35,451 nt of DNA from Spirochaetia bacterium. GTDB lineage: Bacteria; Spirochaetota; Spirochaetia; Treponematales; Breznakiellaceae. The stretch is taken from NCBI GenBank assembly GCA_025997675.1, contig BNUX01000024.1:1-35451 (forward strand), in the 5' to 3' direction. The position numbers were made by a program, and so were the translations under genes. The notes beneath the pieces are model-generated. The model did not search any database. It worked only from the letters and a program-made list of their open reading frames with translations, and was not told the DNA's origin. Numbering within the stretch: position 1 is the first letter of the stretch; each line of letters starts with the position of its first letter. Below, piece after piece: positions 16,915 through 26,100 of the stretch.

Positions 16915-17463
16915 TTATTCCTGTATGATGGTAATGAATTTTGACGGCAGCTTTACTGCGCTCTGGGCATGGGGGAGCAGGGCGTTGAAGTAGATGGAGT
17001 CACCGGCATCAAGGATATACTCCCGCTTGTTCACCGTCACCTTCACTACACCCTCAACCACATAGTTGAACTCCTGGCCGGAGTGGGTCACCGGCGCGGC
17101 GGGCTCTTTAGCCGGGTCCAGAAACACCAGGAGGGGCTCCATGGTCCGGTTCTTGAAATTGTAGGCCAGGCTGGAAAACTCATAGCCCGGGTACCGCTCA
17201 ACCTCTACCCCCTTGCCCGCCCGGCACACGCTGGCGGTATCCATCCTGGGGTCTTCCCCGGTCAGGAGCACCGTGGTGTCCGTGCCGAGGCGGTGGGATA
17301 TTTTATAGAGAACACTGATGGGGATGTCCAGTTCCCCGGATTCGTACCGGGAATAGGTTTCGTAGGGGATGCCGATGTCCGCCGCCATATCCATGGCGCT
17401 GACCTCCATTATCTCCCGTAGTTCCTTGATTCGCCCCGGTATCTGGGCAAGATTATCCTGCAT
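16915..17463 (-). CDS. XRE-family regulator with C-terminal cupin
   Basis: A 182-residue one-component transcription factor. An N-terminal helix-turn-helix (about 8-63, with DMAADIGIPYETYSRYE as the core) is joined to a cupin_2 domain (about 105-170; THSGQEFNYVVEGVVKVTV and AGDSIYFNALLPHA), the usual small-ligand sensor. The next gene downstream is an acyl-CoA ligase, a gene pairing I have seen often, so control of its own operon is likely. A promoter with perfect TATAAT lies at 17472-17500. Its predicted start point is two bases before the ATG and there is no Shine-Dalgarno, so a leaderless message is likely. Confidence 0.92.
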   Translation of the reverse strand: MQDNLAQIPGRIKELREIMEVSAMDMAADIGIPYETYSRYESGELDIPISVLYKISHRLGTDTTVLLTGEDPRMDTASVCRAGKGVEVERYPGYEFSSLAYNFKNRTMEPLLVFLDPAKEPAAPVTHSGQEFNYVVEGVVKVTVNKREYILDAGDSIYFNALLPHAQSAVKLPSKFITIIQE

Positions 17464-17471
17464 AATGGGTG

Positions 17472-17500
17472 ATTATAGAGTGATAACTGATTTCATTCAA
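17472..17500 (-). promoter_or_regulatory. Sigma70-like promoter of the XRE-cupin operon
   Basis: On the minus strand: TTGAAT (17500-17495), a 17-bp spacer, TATAAT (17477-17472). The expected start is near 17465, almost at the ATG (17463). Confidence 0.65.
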
Positions 17501-17543
17501 GCCTGTTTTGTATTATACTATATAATAGTAGAAGGAGATATCA

Positions 17544-18755
17544 ATGCGCGACATGGCAAAAATTGTTACGGTAAAATCAGCGGAAACCATCCCCGGCAAG
17601 GATCGGATTGTAACCCTCACTTTTAATGAAAACGGTTACTCCGTTCTGGGCGACAAGGGCATAGTGCCGGGGCAGCAGGTCATCTTTGTGGAAGTTGACA
17701 GCCTCCTCCCTATCCGGCCGGAATTTGAATTCCTCCGGGCCCGGTGTTACAAGGAAAGCCTCGACCGCTTCCTTATCCGTCCTCTCAAGATGTGCGGAAC
17801 CATCAGCATGGGCATCGTCTTCAAGACCGATATCCTGCCGGCTCGAAGGAAACCATACCAGAGCGGGGAGGATGTTTCGGGGATCCTCAACATTCTGAAA
17901 TACGAAGCCGAGGAGGAGGTGTCCACTAAAAAAACCAAACTCTCCGTCTTTGCCGCCTGGCTGATGAAACATCCCGCCACCCGGCCCCTGGGGAAAAGTC
18001 TCCGCGCTCTTATCCGTAAAAAAGACGTCAAGGCAAAAAGCCCCTTCCCCATTTCCCTTATCGCCAAATCCGACGAAACCACCATCCAGAACTTCCCCGA
18101 AATTCTGGAACGGCACCTGGACACCCCCTGTTACGCCACTATCAAAATGGAAGGCCAAAGCGGAACATTCCTGTTTGACTACAAAAACAAACGGGTGGGG
18201 AAATTTTTCGTCTGTTCCCGAACCGTAGCCTACCGCACCCGGCAGAAAAAAGAAGGCGCGGGCTTCTGGGATCTGGCCGACACCTATCACATCCCCGATG
18301 TCCTGCAGGATTACTACAAGAAAACAGGAAAACTACTGGCCATCCAGGGTGAACGCTGCGGCCCGGGGGTACAGAAAAACATCTACCGCTTCCCCAGCTC
18401 CCGGCTTTTCCTCTACACCGCCAGGGATCTCATCACCAACCGCTACCTCTCCTGGCAGGAACTGGCGGACTTCTCCGCCGTATCGGGCATCCCCACAGTG
18501 CCGGTTATCAGCGAATGGGTAAACATCCCCTTGAGGGAAATCATCTCCTCCGTGGACCAGGCGGATGCGGTTAGCAGGCGCTGCTTCGCCTTTACCCCGG
18601 ACGGGTTGGACTATCACTACCAGCTTAAACCAAAAGAAAAGCCGGGTTTTGAAAAAAATAGTATTTACTACCACGAAGGGATCGTCATCCGGGGGATGAA
18701 CCAGGAGTTCTCGTTCAAAGTGAAAAACCCGGACTATGCGTTCTGGTTCAGTTAG
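17544..18755 (+). CDS. ATP-dependent RNA ligase, Deinococcus DraRnl (Rnl5) family
   Basis: A 403-residue nucleotidyltransferase that seals RNA (or RNA-3'-OH/DNA) nicks. An N-terminal OB-like region (about 1-100) precedes the adenylyltransferase domain, an arrangement characteristic of the DraRnl group. The adenylated lysine is K201 in KMEG. Other motifs: GKFFVCSRT (219-227, motif III), LAIQGERCGPG (265-275, IIIa), EGIVIRG (378-384, IV) and FSFKVKN (389-395, V, with K392 and K394). All catalytic residues are present. The start ATG has AAGGAG six bases upstream, in a region shared with the divergent XRE-cupin promoter. No RtcB, Pnkp or toxin gene is adjacent, so the substrate is unknown; nick repair in RNA is the best guess. 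Confidence 0.85.
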   Translation: MRDMAKIVTVKSAETIPGKDRIVTLTFNENGYSVLGDKGIVPGQQVIFVEVDSLLPIRPEFEFLRARCYKESLDRFLIRPLKMCGTISMGIVFKTDILPARRKPYQSGEDVSGILNILKYEAEEEVSTKKTKLSVFAAWLMKHPATRPLGKSLRALIRKKDVKAKSPFPISLIAKSDETTIQNFPEILERHLDTPCYATIKMEGQSGTFLFDYKNKRVGKFFVCSRTVAYRTRQKKEGAGFWDLADTYHIPDVLQDYYKKTGKLLAIQGERCGPGVQKNIYRFPSSRLFLYTARDLITNRYLSWQELADFSAVSGIPTVPVISEWVNIPLREIISSVDQADAVSRRCFAFTPDGLDYHYQLKPKEKPGFEKNSIYYHEGIVIRGMNQEFSFKVKNPDYAFWFS

Positions 18756-18763
18756 AGGCGGAA

Positions 18764-21649
18764 TCATTGTGTTTCCGGATAAAGGATCACCGTAACGGGC
18801 CCCTGGGGTAACAGTGCTGCTACCACCTGCTGAATGTCGCGGGTGGTGACGGCTTCGTAGAGTGCGGGATGCTGCTCCAGCCGGGACAGGGGACGATCAT
18901 AGAGAACGGCAGAATAGGCGTAGTTCCAACTGAGGTAGAAATTACTCTGGATGGAGGTGGCGAAGGATTTCTTTAGGGCCTCCACCGATTTGGTGAAGGC
19001 GTCCTGGTCGATGGTTCCCCGGGCGATCAAATTCAGCTCTTCCAGAATCGCAGCGCTGAGTTCCTGTACCCGGTTGGGATCGCAGGGGAAGTAGACGTAC
19101 ATACTGAGTTCCCCGCCGGGGGGCAGGATTGACTGGGATACCCCCACGTCAACGGAGTAGGTTCCCCCCATCTGCTTCCGGGTTATTTCTATGAGCCTGT
19201 TATCCAGGTATTCGCTGAGCACCGCAGTGGCTGCTTCTCCGGATTCGGAATATGGTTGGGGCAGCATCCAGTCCATAATGACCTGGCTCTTCTTTTCCTG
19301 TCCTTTGTAGACTACTTTTTCGAGTTTGTCCGGCCTGGTGATCTTTATATCCGTCCAGGTATTCCAGGATTCATCACCACGGGGTATGGAGGCAAGGTAG
19401 GTTTCAACCAGGGCGCGCAGGGAGTCCATATCAATGTTGCCGGTGAATACAAAGGTGTAGTCCGCCGGGTTGAGGGCCTTCCGCATAAGGGAGAGGGCAT
19501 AGTCGGCGTCTACCTTTTCTAAATCGGACAGGACCATAGGCCGGAACCAGGGGTTGTCGCTGTAGATAATCCGGCTTCTTTCGTCGAAGAAGACCGCCTC
19601 GGGGTCTTGGTCGTGCTGGGCAAGTTCGGTCCGGTACTCGTCGAGGACGGATGCTACCGCGTCCTGGTCTATCCGGGGCTGGGTAAAATAAAGATAGAGG
19701 AGTTCAAACAGGATTCGGAGGTCCCCACGGGTTGCTGCGCCCTGGAAATCCCGGGTATAGCTTGAGAGGGAACAGTTTATGGAAATCTGCTTGTCCGCAA
19801 GCTTCTTCATCAGATCCGTCCGGGAGTAGGGACCAAGCCCTGATGCGCTCAGCATCTCTGCGGCAAGTTTTGATGAAATGATTTGCTCCTCCGGCACGGT
19901 GGTGGTACCGCCTTTCGCCAATGCGTAAAAAACTATTTCGTTATTTTTATTCTTTGTTTCCTTAAGGATAACCTTAGCGCCGTTGCTGAGTTCCCAATGG
20001 GTGGTTCCGCTTGCCGTATCCGTACTTTCGTTAACGATACTGCCCGGCGAAGGCGGAGTGTCCAGGAATTTATCGTCCAGGGCTTGGTCCTTTGGCCGGG
20101 GGATGCGGACGCGGGCACTTTGCCGTACCAATGTGCGGATACGGTCCGGGGTAGGGAGGTTTGCCGCTTCGGACTCCGGGGCGCTGACAACAAGGGTAAG
20201 ATCCTTGTAGGCAAAGTAACCCTTGGCGGCGGCGGCGATTTCAGCGGCGCTGATGCCGGGAAGCAGTTTGGAAACCGCCTCCAGGTCCCATTCGGCGCTG
20301 GTTACCGGTTGGCCCCCGATGAAGTGGGCAACAAAATCGTCTAAGTGGCTCGATGAGTGCTGCCGGTCCTTTTCGGAAACCGCACGCTGCATGTCCGCCA
20401 GGAGGGAACGTTTGACCTGGTCGATTTCCGCACCGGTAAAGCCGTACCGGACCATTTTTTCTTTCTCCTGTAGCAGGCTAGTTAAAGAAGCTTCGGCCTT
20501 ACCCGGTTTAGCAACGGCTATCAGCATGTAGTACCGGGAATTCTGTGCAACATGGTTTAGGCCCGCGCCGGCGGCGGCAAAGGGGGTTTCCGGGTTAAAG
20601 CCGGCTTCCTCAAAGCGGAATCCCAGCATCCGGTCGATGAGCAGGTCGATTACCCCCTTCCGGAAGGAAGCCAGATTCTTCGCGGAAGTATCGGAGGGCA
20701 GTTTATAATACAAATCGAACCGGGTATGGGGCAGTTCCGGGTCGGTGAATCGTTCCACCGTAAACTTCCCCTTCGTCGGTTCTGGGAGGTCATAGACGGG
20801 CCGTATCAGCTTAGTTTCCGGAGCGCTGATAGAAAAGTGGGACCCAAGATCCGCTTCAAGCTTTGCGCCGTCAAAATCGCCCACAAAAATTAAGGCCATA
20901 TTATCCGCCCGGTACCAGGTACGGTAAAAGTTTACCAGACGTTCCGCCGGGGCGGTTTCAATAATTTCCGGAAGCCCTATGGGAAGTCTGTCCGCGTATG
21001 GGCTGCCCCGGTAGATCACCGGGAGCATTTTCCGCGAAAGCCGTTCCCAGGCGCCCAGCCGGGTCCGGTATTCTTCTATTATGGCGCCCCGTTCGCTATC
21101 CACGTCCTCCGGGGCAAAGTTAATGGCCCGGGTCCAGTCGTCGATCACCGCCAGGGCTTTATCGGGGATACCCTTGCGGCCCTCTCCGTCAACTTCCGTG
21201 GGAACCTCAATGCCGTAGACCGTCTGGTCGAAGGACGTATAGGCGTTCACCTCCGGCCCCCAGCGCATCCCCAGGGAGCGGAGATACTCTATCAAATCGG
21301 ACTTGGGGAACCGCTCGGTGCCGTCAAAGGCCATGTGCTCCACAAAATGGGCCAACCCCCGCTCATCATCGGTTTCCAATACCGATCCGGCATTGACCGC
21401 CAGGGTCAGGTAGGCACGGCCTTCGGGCATGCTGTTTTCCAGGATATAGTACTTCAAACCGCCGGGGAGCGTGCCGGTTCGGGCGTCGGCGGTAAAGGGT
21501 ACGGGATCCGTGGGGGCTCCCAGGCCGCCGTAGAGGGCTGCGTTATCTGCAGGTTTTCCTGCGCCGGCGCAGGAGATGATTGCCGGTACCAGGGTAATGG
21601 CCAGGGCCAGGGCCAAGAGTAATGAATAGGGTTTCTTACAAAGTTGCAT
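18764..21649 (-). CDS. M16 (insulinase/PqqL-like) zinc peptidase lipoprotein
   Basis: A 961-residue two-half M16 peptidase. The N-terminus is a lipoprotein signal peptide with lipobox IISC (C27). The inverted zinc motif HxxEH is H101-E104-H105 (HFVEHMAFDGTERFP), with the distal glutamate in ERGAIIEEYRTR around 187-197, so the first half should be catalytic. The second half (from about 540, ELSNGAKVILKETKNK) is the inactive partner domain. Length and layout match PqqL-type periplasmic peptidases rather than PQQ biosynthesis. It probably degrades peptides in the periplasm. It converges with the RNA ligase gene, with an 8-bp gap, and a small inverted repeat (GCATAC...GTATGC) spans its start. Confidence 0.92.
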   Translation of the reverse strand: MQLCKKPYSLLLALALAITLVPAIISCAGAGKPADNAALYGGLGAPTDPVPFTADARTGTLPGGLKYYILENSMPEGRAYLTLAVNAGSVLETDDERGLAHFVEHMAFDGTERFPKSDLIEYLRSLGMRWGPEVNAYTSFDQTVYGIEVPTEVDGEGRKGIPDKALAVIDDWTRAINFAPEDVDSERGAIIEEYRTRLGAWERLSRKMLPVIYRGSPYADRLPIGLPEIIETAPAERLVNFYRTWYRADNMALIFVGDFDGAKLEADLGSHFSISAPETKLIRPVYDLPEPTKGKFTVERFTDPELPHTRFDLYYKLPSDTSAKNLASFRKGVIDLLIDRMLGFRFEEAGFNPETPFAAAGAGLNHVAQNSRYYMLIAVAKPGKAEASLTSLLQEKEKMVRYGFTGAEIDQVKRSLLADMQRAVSEKDRQHSSSHLDDFVAHFIGGQPVTSAEWDLEAVSKLLPGISAAEIAAAAKGYFAYKDLTLVVSAPESEAANLPTPDRIRTLVRQSARVRIPRPKDQALDDKFLDTPPSPGSIVNESTDTASGTTHWELSNGAKVILKETKNKNNEIVFYALAKGGTTTVPEEQIISSKLAAEMLSASGLGPYSRTDLMKKLADKQISINCSLSSYTRDFQGAATRGDLRILFELLYLYFTQPRIDQDAVASVLDEYRTELAQHDQDPEAVFFDERSRIIYSDNPWFRPMVLSDLEKVDADYALSLMRKALNPADYTFVFTGNIDMDSLRALVETYLASIPRGDESWNTWTDIKITRPDKLEKVVYKGQEKKSQVIMDWMLPQPYSESGEAATAVLSEYLDNRLIEITRKQMGGTYSVDVGVSQSILPPGGELSMYVYFPCDPNRVQELSAAILEELNLIARGTIDQDAFTKSVEALKKSFATSIQSNFYLSWNYAYSAVLYDRPLSRLEQHPALYEAVTTRDIQQVVAALLPQGPVTVILYPETQ

Positions 21650-21766
21650 ACCATTAGTATGCCGCTTTCCCTTAGCTGATGCAAATGGTTTTTAGCCGCT
21701 TTTCAGTGTTAAGTCTTTCAATGCGCGACCGTGAAAATGCCGAGGTTGATTTAGTTAAACATGTAT

Positions 21767-21808
21767 AAAAAAACGCCCACCGCTGTTTCCTCCTACGGCG
21801 GTGGGCGT
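21767..21808 (-). terminator. Rho-independent terminator of the 21814-22473 gene
   Basis: A perfect 11-bp stem ACGCCCACCGC (21773-21783) with GCGGTGGGCGT (21798-21808), a 14-base loop, and a run of seven T on the minus strand (21773-21767). It lies 5 bp past the stop of the leftward gene. Confidence 0.9.
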
Positions 21809-21813
21809 GTATG

Positions 21814-22473
21814 TTACGGCATGATCGCGCTGAAAAACTCGCTCCAGGGACCCTCAAGGCTGGTGGGACCTACCCAACGCAGACGGAACCACATGGTTTC
21901 GCCCCGCTGATCTTCGGCGCCATAGATCTCCAGCGGGGACGCCGTGGCGCTCGCCGAGTGGATAAACTCATCCATGTGCACAGGCTGCGTCCTGGAAAAG
22001 CAATACACCATTTGCATGCTTTGAACCTTCGCGGGCTTGCCCCGATGCGTGGTGAACTCGTCGCGAAAGTGGAATCTGAGTATACCAACCCCATATTCCA
22101 CATCCGCCGCAGGCCGGGACACCGGTTTCTTGGCCTTTTCCCTGGTGTTGGTCACGAGGACAAAGCCCAGCAGTATTTTGTCTTCATCGGATACCTTGTC
22201 ATTGTACAGGAGATAAACCTTGTGGAATTCCTTGAGGGCGGGTTGGAGTACCACCCGGGCAGCGTCCCGGATTTTGTAGTCCAGCGGCCCGCTGTTTGGT
22301 CTCTGACACACCGTATAGGCCGCCATGTAGGGGGAGGCCTTGGCACCCAAGATGTCCGTGGCGACTGTGGAGATCTCCCAAAAGGTGGATTTGACTGAGA
22401 TTATGCCTAATTGGTTTCCCACATAGGCATGGAATGGCTCCTCTTTTATGGGGATCGGGTTTCTGTATAGCAC
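21814..22473 (-). CDS. Conserved protein of unknown function ending in GPWSEFFSAIMP
   Basis: A 219-residue protein without a known function. A central helical part (IRDAARVVLQPALKEFHKVY, YNDKVSDEDKILLGF) is followed by a C-terminal beta-rich part ending in RWVGPTSLEGPWSEFFSAIM. From memory, this shape with a GPWS...AI(I/M)P end is shared by a group of hypothetical proteins in Bacteroidetes and spirochetes, perhaps with a fibronectin-III-like C-terminus (inference). The GTG start is firm because AAGGAG lies 7 bases upstream on the minus strand. It is a single-gene unit with its own strong terminator and three stable hairpins in the leader, which suggests post-transcriptional control. Confidence 0.8.
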   Translation of the reverse strand: MLYRNPIPIKEEPFHAYVGNQLGIISVKSTFWEISTVATDILGAKASPYMAAYTVCQRPNSGPLDYKIRDAARVVLQPALKEFHKVYLLYNDKVSDEDKILLGFVLVTNTREKAKKPVSRPAADVEYGVGILRFHFRDEFTTHRGKPAKVQSMQMVYCFSRTQPVHMDEFIHSASATASPLEIYGAEDQRGETMWFRLRWVGPTSLEGPWSEFFSAIMP

Positions 22474-22487
22474 TATCGTACTCCTTG

Positions 22488-22586
22488 GGTTCCGCTTTAC
22501 GTGTTTCGTAAAGGGGAACCTGCTCTGTATTGCCCCCGCATAAGCAGGGGCAGATTATCCGGCGTAGGATTTCAAATTACGCCGGA
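22488..22586 (-). promoter_or_regulatory. Three-hairpin structured leader upstream of the 21814-22473 gene
   Basis: Three stems in a row on the minus strand. H3 is a perfect 9-bp stem TCCGGCGTA at 22558-22566 with 22578-22586. H2 is 22531-22539 with 22544-22552, 9 bp including one G-U on the minus strand and a 4-base loop. H1 is 22488-22501 with 22507-22520, 14 bp with one C-C mismatch and a 5-base loop. H1 ends one base from the Shine-Dalgarno (22486-22481). The stems are seen directly; whether this is a cis-regulatory RNA, a small RNA or a set of mobile palindromes is unknown. Confidence 0.6.
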
Positions 22587-22646
22587 CGATTTCCCATTAA
22601 CGATGGAGGCCAAAAGGCCGCCATGCTCCCCATTCTGCCGGTTAAA

Positions 22647-22835
22647 GGCGACAACATCGATGTTAGAGGCAGCAACATCGAAGTCGGAGGCGACAACATC
22701 GATGTTAGAGGCGACAACATCGAAGTCGGAGGCGTCGACATCGAAGTCGGAGGCAGCAACATCGATGTTGGAGGCAACAACATGCATGTTGGAGGCAACA
22801 ACATGCATGTTGGTGGCGACAACATGCTAGTCGAC
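22647..22835. repeat. 21-bp tandem array 3 (GGCGACAACATCGATGTTAGA type)
   Basis: Nine units start at 22647, 22668, 22689, 22710, 22731, 22752, 22773, 22794 and 22815. Cores are AACATCGATGTT (palindrome), AACATCGAAGTC (half changed) and AACATGCATGTT (palindrome again); the palindromic state is kept in both core versions. It is bordered by the structured leader on the left and the restriction gene promoter on the right. Open frames across it, with 7-residue repeats in several frames, follow from the period and are not called as genes. In the remainder of 22836-23044 I see no gene. Confidence 0.93.
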
Positions 22836-23044
22836 GTCTTCTTGAAGGTTTCTCTTCTATATAAGGTGTTGTTTGTGGATGTTACCGGACCGGAGCGCGG
22901 GGGGTATGTTAAAGTGATACCGGGAACCTATTTTTTCTCATACCTAATACTAGCACTGAAAGCGGGGGGTTGTCAAGAGAAATATGTGGGATTTGTGGGA
23001 TTTTAAGAAGATATTTGCCCCCCGGCGGATGTAGGTTTTCCCCC

Positions 23045-23075
23045 TTCACGCATACCCCTACTAATGTGCTATAAT
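23045..23075 (+). promoter_or_regulatory. Extended -10 promoter of the restriction-modification gene
   Basis: TGC-TATAAT at 23067-23075 is an extended -10. A weak -35-like TTCACG lies at 23045-23050 (19-bp spacer). Start expected near 23082, giving a leader of about 22 bases that contains AAGGAGA (23084-23090). Confidence 0.5.
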
Positions 23076-23103
23076 CATATATCAAGGAGAATCGCGGCCC
23101 CCA

Positions 23104-26100
23104 ATGTTACCCCCTGAATTGCAACAGCTAATCACCAATTTTAGCGACCACTACGAAAGCTATAAAAGACCCGACTACAACGAAACCGCTTTACGCCGGG
23201 ATTTCTTGGATAAGTTTATAAAAATACTAGGATGGGACGTTGATAATGAGGCAAACCTTCATGAAGCATTCCGGGAAGTGATCCATGAAGATCGCTTAAA
23301 AATCAACGAGCAATCGAAAGCCCCCGACTATTGTATACAGCAGGGCAGCGCCAAAGTATTTTATATTGAGGCCAAAAAACCATCGGTAAATCTCCGGGAT
23401 GATCCTTCCCCGGCCTTGCAGGTACGGCGGTATGGATGGACGGCAGGGATGCCGGTCTGTCTGTTATCGGATTTTGATGAGTTCGCCGTATATGATACAT
23501 CGGTAAAACCCAAGAATACCGACAACGCCGCAGTAGCCCGGATATTTTACTGCAATTATAAAGACTTGGATGTTCACAATCCAAAAAATACAGACAAAGA
23601 AACGAATTGGGAATATTTATATAAGCTCTTTTCCAAAGAAGCGGTTTGGAAAGGCTCCCTCTTAAAACTCAAAGCGTCTAACAAAAAGAAAGGTACCCAG
23701 GAAGTAGACGAAGTTTTCTTACAGGAAATAGAAGTCTGGCGGGAAGCCCTGGCCGCAAACATCACCAACCGGAACGCCGCCATACAAGAGCGTGAACTAA
23801 ATTATGTTATTCAAAAAACTATTGACCGGATTATATTTCTACGAATATGCGAGGATCGGGGCATAGAGGAAGAAGGAAAGCTCAAAGCCGCCGCAGCCGG
23901 GAAAGGCGAACCGGTAGGTTCGGTCTATAAACAACTGCTTAAACTATTTCTGGACGCCGATGACCGCTACAATTCCGGCCTGTTCCATTTCCACACCGAA
24001 AAGGCTACCGATGACGAGCCCGACACCTTAAGCGAAAAAATAACGATTGATGACAAAGTGCTCAAAGACATCATCAAAAACCTGTACTATCCCGACGGTC
24101 CCTATGAGTTTGCCGTCCTCCCCGCCGATATTTTAGGTTCAATTTATGAGCGGTTTTTAGGGAAGGTGATCCGTCTGACCCCCGGCCACCGGGCTAAAGT
24201 TGAAGATAAACCGGAAGTAAAAAAAGCCGGAGGGGTGTATTATACCCCGCAGTATATCGTGAGCTACATTGTCGAAAACACCGTAGGCCCGCAGCTTGCC
24301 ACTAAGACCCCGGCGAGTCTTAAAAACTTTCGTATCGTTGATCCCGCCTGCGGTTCCGGTTCGTTTTTGATAGTTGCCTACCAGTATCTTTTGGATTGGT
24401 ATTTAGGGCAGTATACACAGAAACCGGATCAGTACAAGAAGCAGCTCACCAAAACCGGCAGCGGTAAAACGGCAACGGATTATAAATTAACCATCACCGA
24501 ACGGAAACGAATTCTAACCAGCCATATCTACGGCGTTGACATTGATACCCAGGCCGTGGAAGTGGCCCGGCTTTCCCTGCTCTTAAAAGCCCTCGAAGGC
24601 CTGAACAGCCAGGAAATTCAGAAAGAGCTTTTTAATGAGCGGGTATTGCCAAATTTAAGCGGCAATGTCAAATGTGGTAATAGTCTTATTGGCAATGACT
24701 TCTATGCGCAGGGTGTGCTTGGCTTTACCGAGGAAGAACAGTTAAAGATAAACGCCTTTGATTGGGAGAAGGAATACCCGGAGGTGTTCAAGGACGGCGG
24801 GTTTGATGTGGTTGTGGGGAACCCGCCGTATGTTAAAGAGTATACTTCCCGTGAAACATTCGAGGATATAAAGAAATCTTATTTATCAAAATATTATCAG
24901 GGGAAAATGGATCTCTGGTATTTCTTCGTTTGTTGGGGCCTTGATATATTAAAAGAAAATGGGAAATTAGGGTTTATTACGCCGAGTAATTGGACAACGA
25001 ATTCCGGCGCCTCAATTTTACGGCATAAAATCATGACCGCCGCCAAAATTACAAACTATGTAGATTTTGGCGATTTCATGGTATTTAAAGAGGCAAGCAT
25101 ACAAACCTGTGTTTTTATTCTCAACAAACAGCCCGCGCCGGCGAATTACCCCATGTCGTTTAACAAGGTGCTTTCAAAAAATATAAACATCACCGAACTT
25201 ATTAGCTACTTGCAAAACGGCCAAACAACCCAGGACGTAAGTACGACAGATGTTTTAATAAATCCTGAAAGTATGAAAGAAGGCTTAATAACCTTTGTAG
25301 GCAATCTTAATGAGAGTATTTTACAAAATATTTCCAGCCGTGCAAATTATATCTTTAATGAAAAAGACATAGGGGCAGGAATAGATATTCATCAGGATTT
25401 TATTTCAAAAAAGCATTTAGAAATATTAAAGGATGCAACTATTCAAAAAGGCGATGGTGTATTTAATATTTCTGAAAGTGAAAGGAAGAATTTAAATTTA
25501 AATGCTATTGAAAAGGAAATTGTTAAACCTTTTTATACAACAAACGAATTAGGCGTTTATTATGGTAATCCTAAAAACAGTCTTTGGGTAATCTATTCAG
25601 ATTTATATGTCAGGCAGAACATATCAAAATATCCCAATATAAAAAAACACCTTGATAAATACAAAAAAATCATTACTTCGGATTTTGCACCTTACGGCTT
25701 GCACAGAGCACGAGATCAGAAGTTCTTTGAAGGTGAAAAGCTCATATCATTACGAAAAACGCCCCGGCCATGTTTTACCTATACCGATTTCCCTTGTTAT
25801 GTATCACAGACCTATTATGTGTTAAAACCGCAGGGGATAAATATAAAATACTTATTAGGTATTTTGAATTCTAATTTAATGTATTTTTGGCTTTATAACC
25901 GGGGCAAAAAACAGGGTGAGCAGTTACAGGTTGATAAAGAACCCTTGCTTGCCATTCCTGTCTTTATTGGAACAGAGGCGCAACAAACGAAAATAATTGA
26001 ATATGTCGATCAAATGCTGGAACTGAAAAAGCGGGAACAGGCCGAAACCGTACCGCAGACCAAGACTATGATTGGGCGGCAGATTGTGGCGTTGGATACG

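Noticed and set aside
15210..16928. 572-codon plus-strand frame
   Set aside because: It is antisense to the acyl-CoA ligase, whose motifs are complete; GC-rich codons leave the opposite strand open.
22647..22835. CRISPR array or repeat protein gene
   Set aside because: No spacers; the repeats are open in several frames with no ribosome-binding site tied to one of them.
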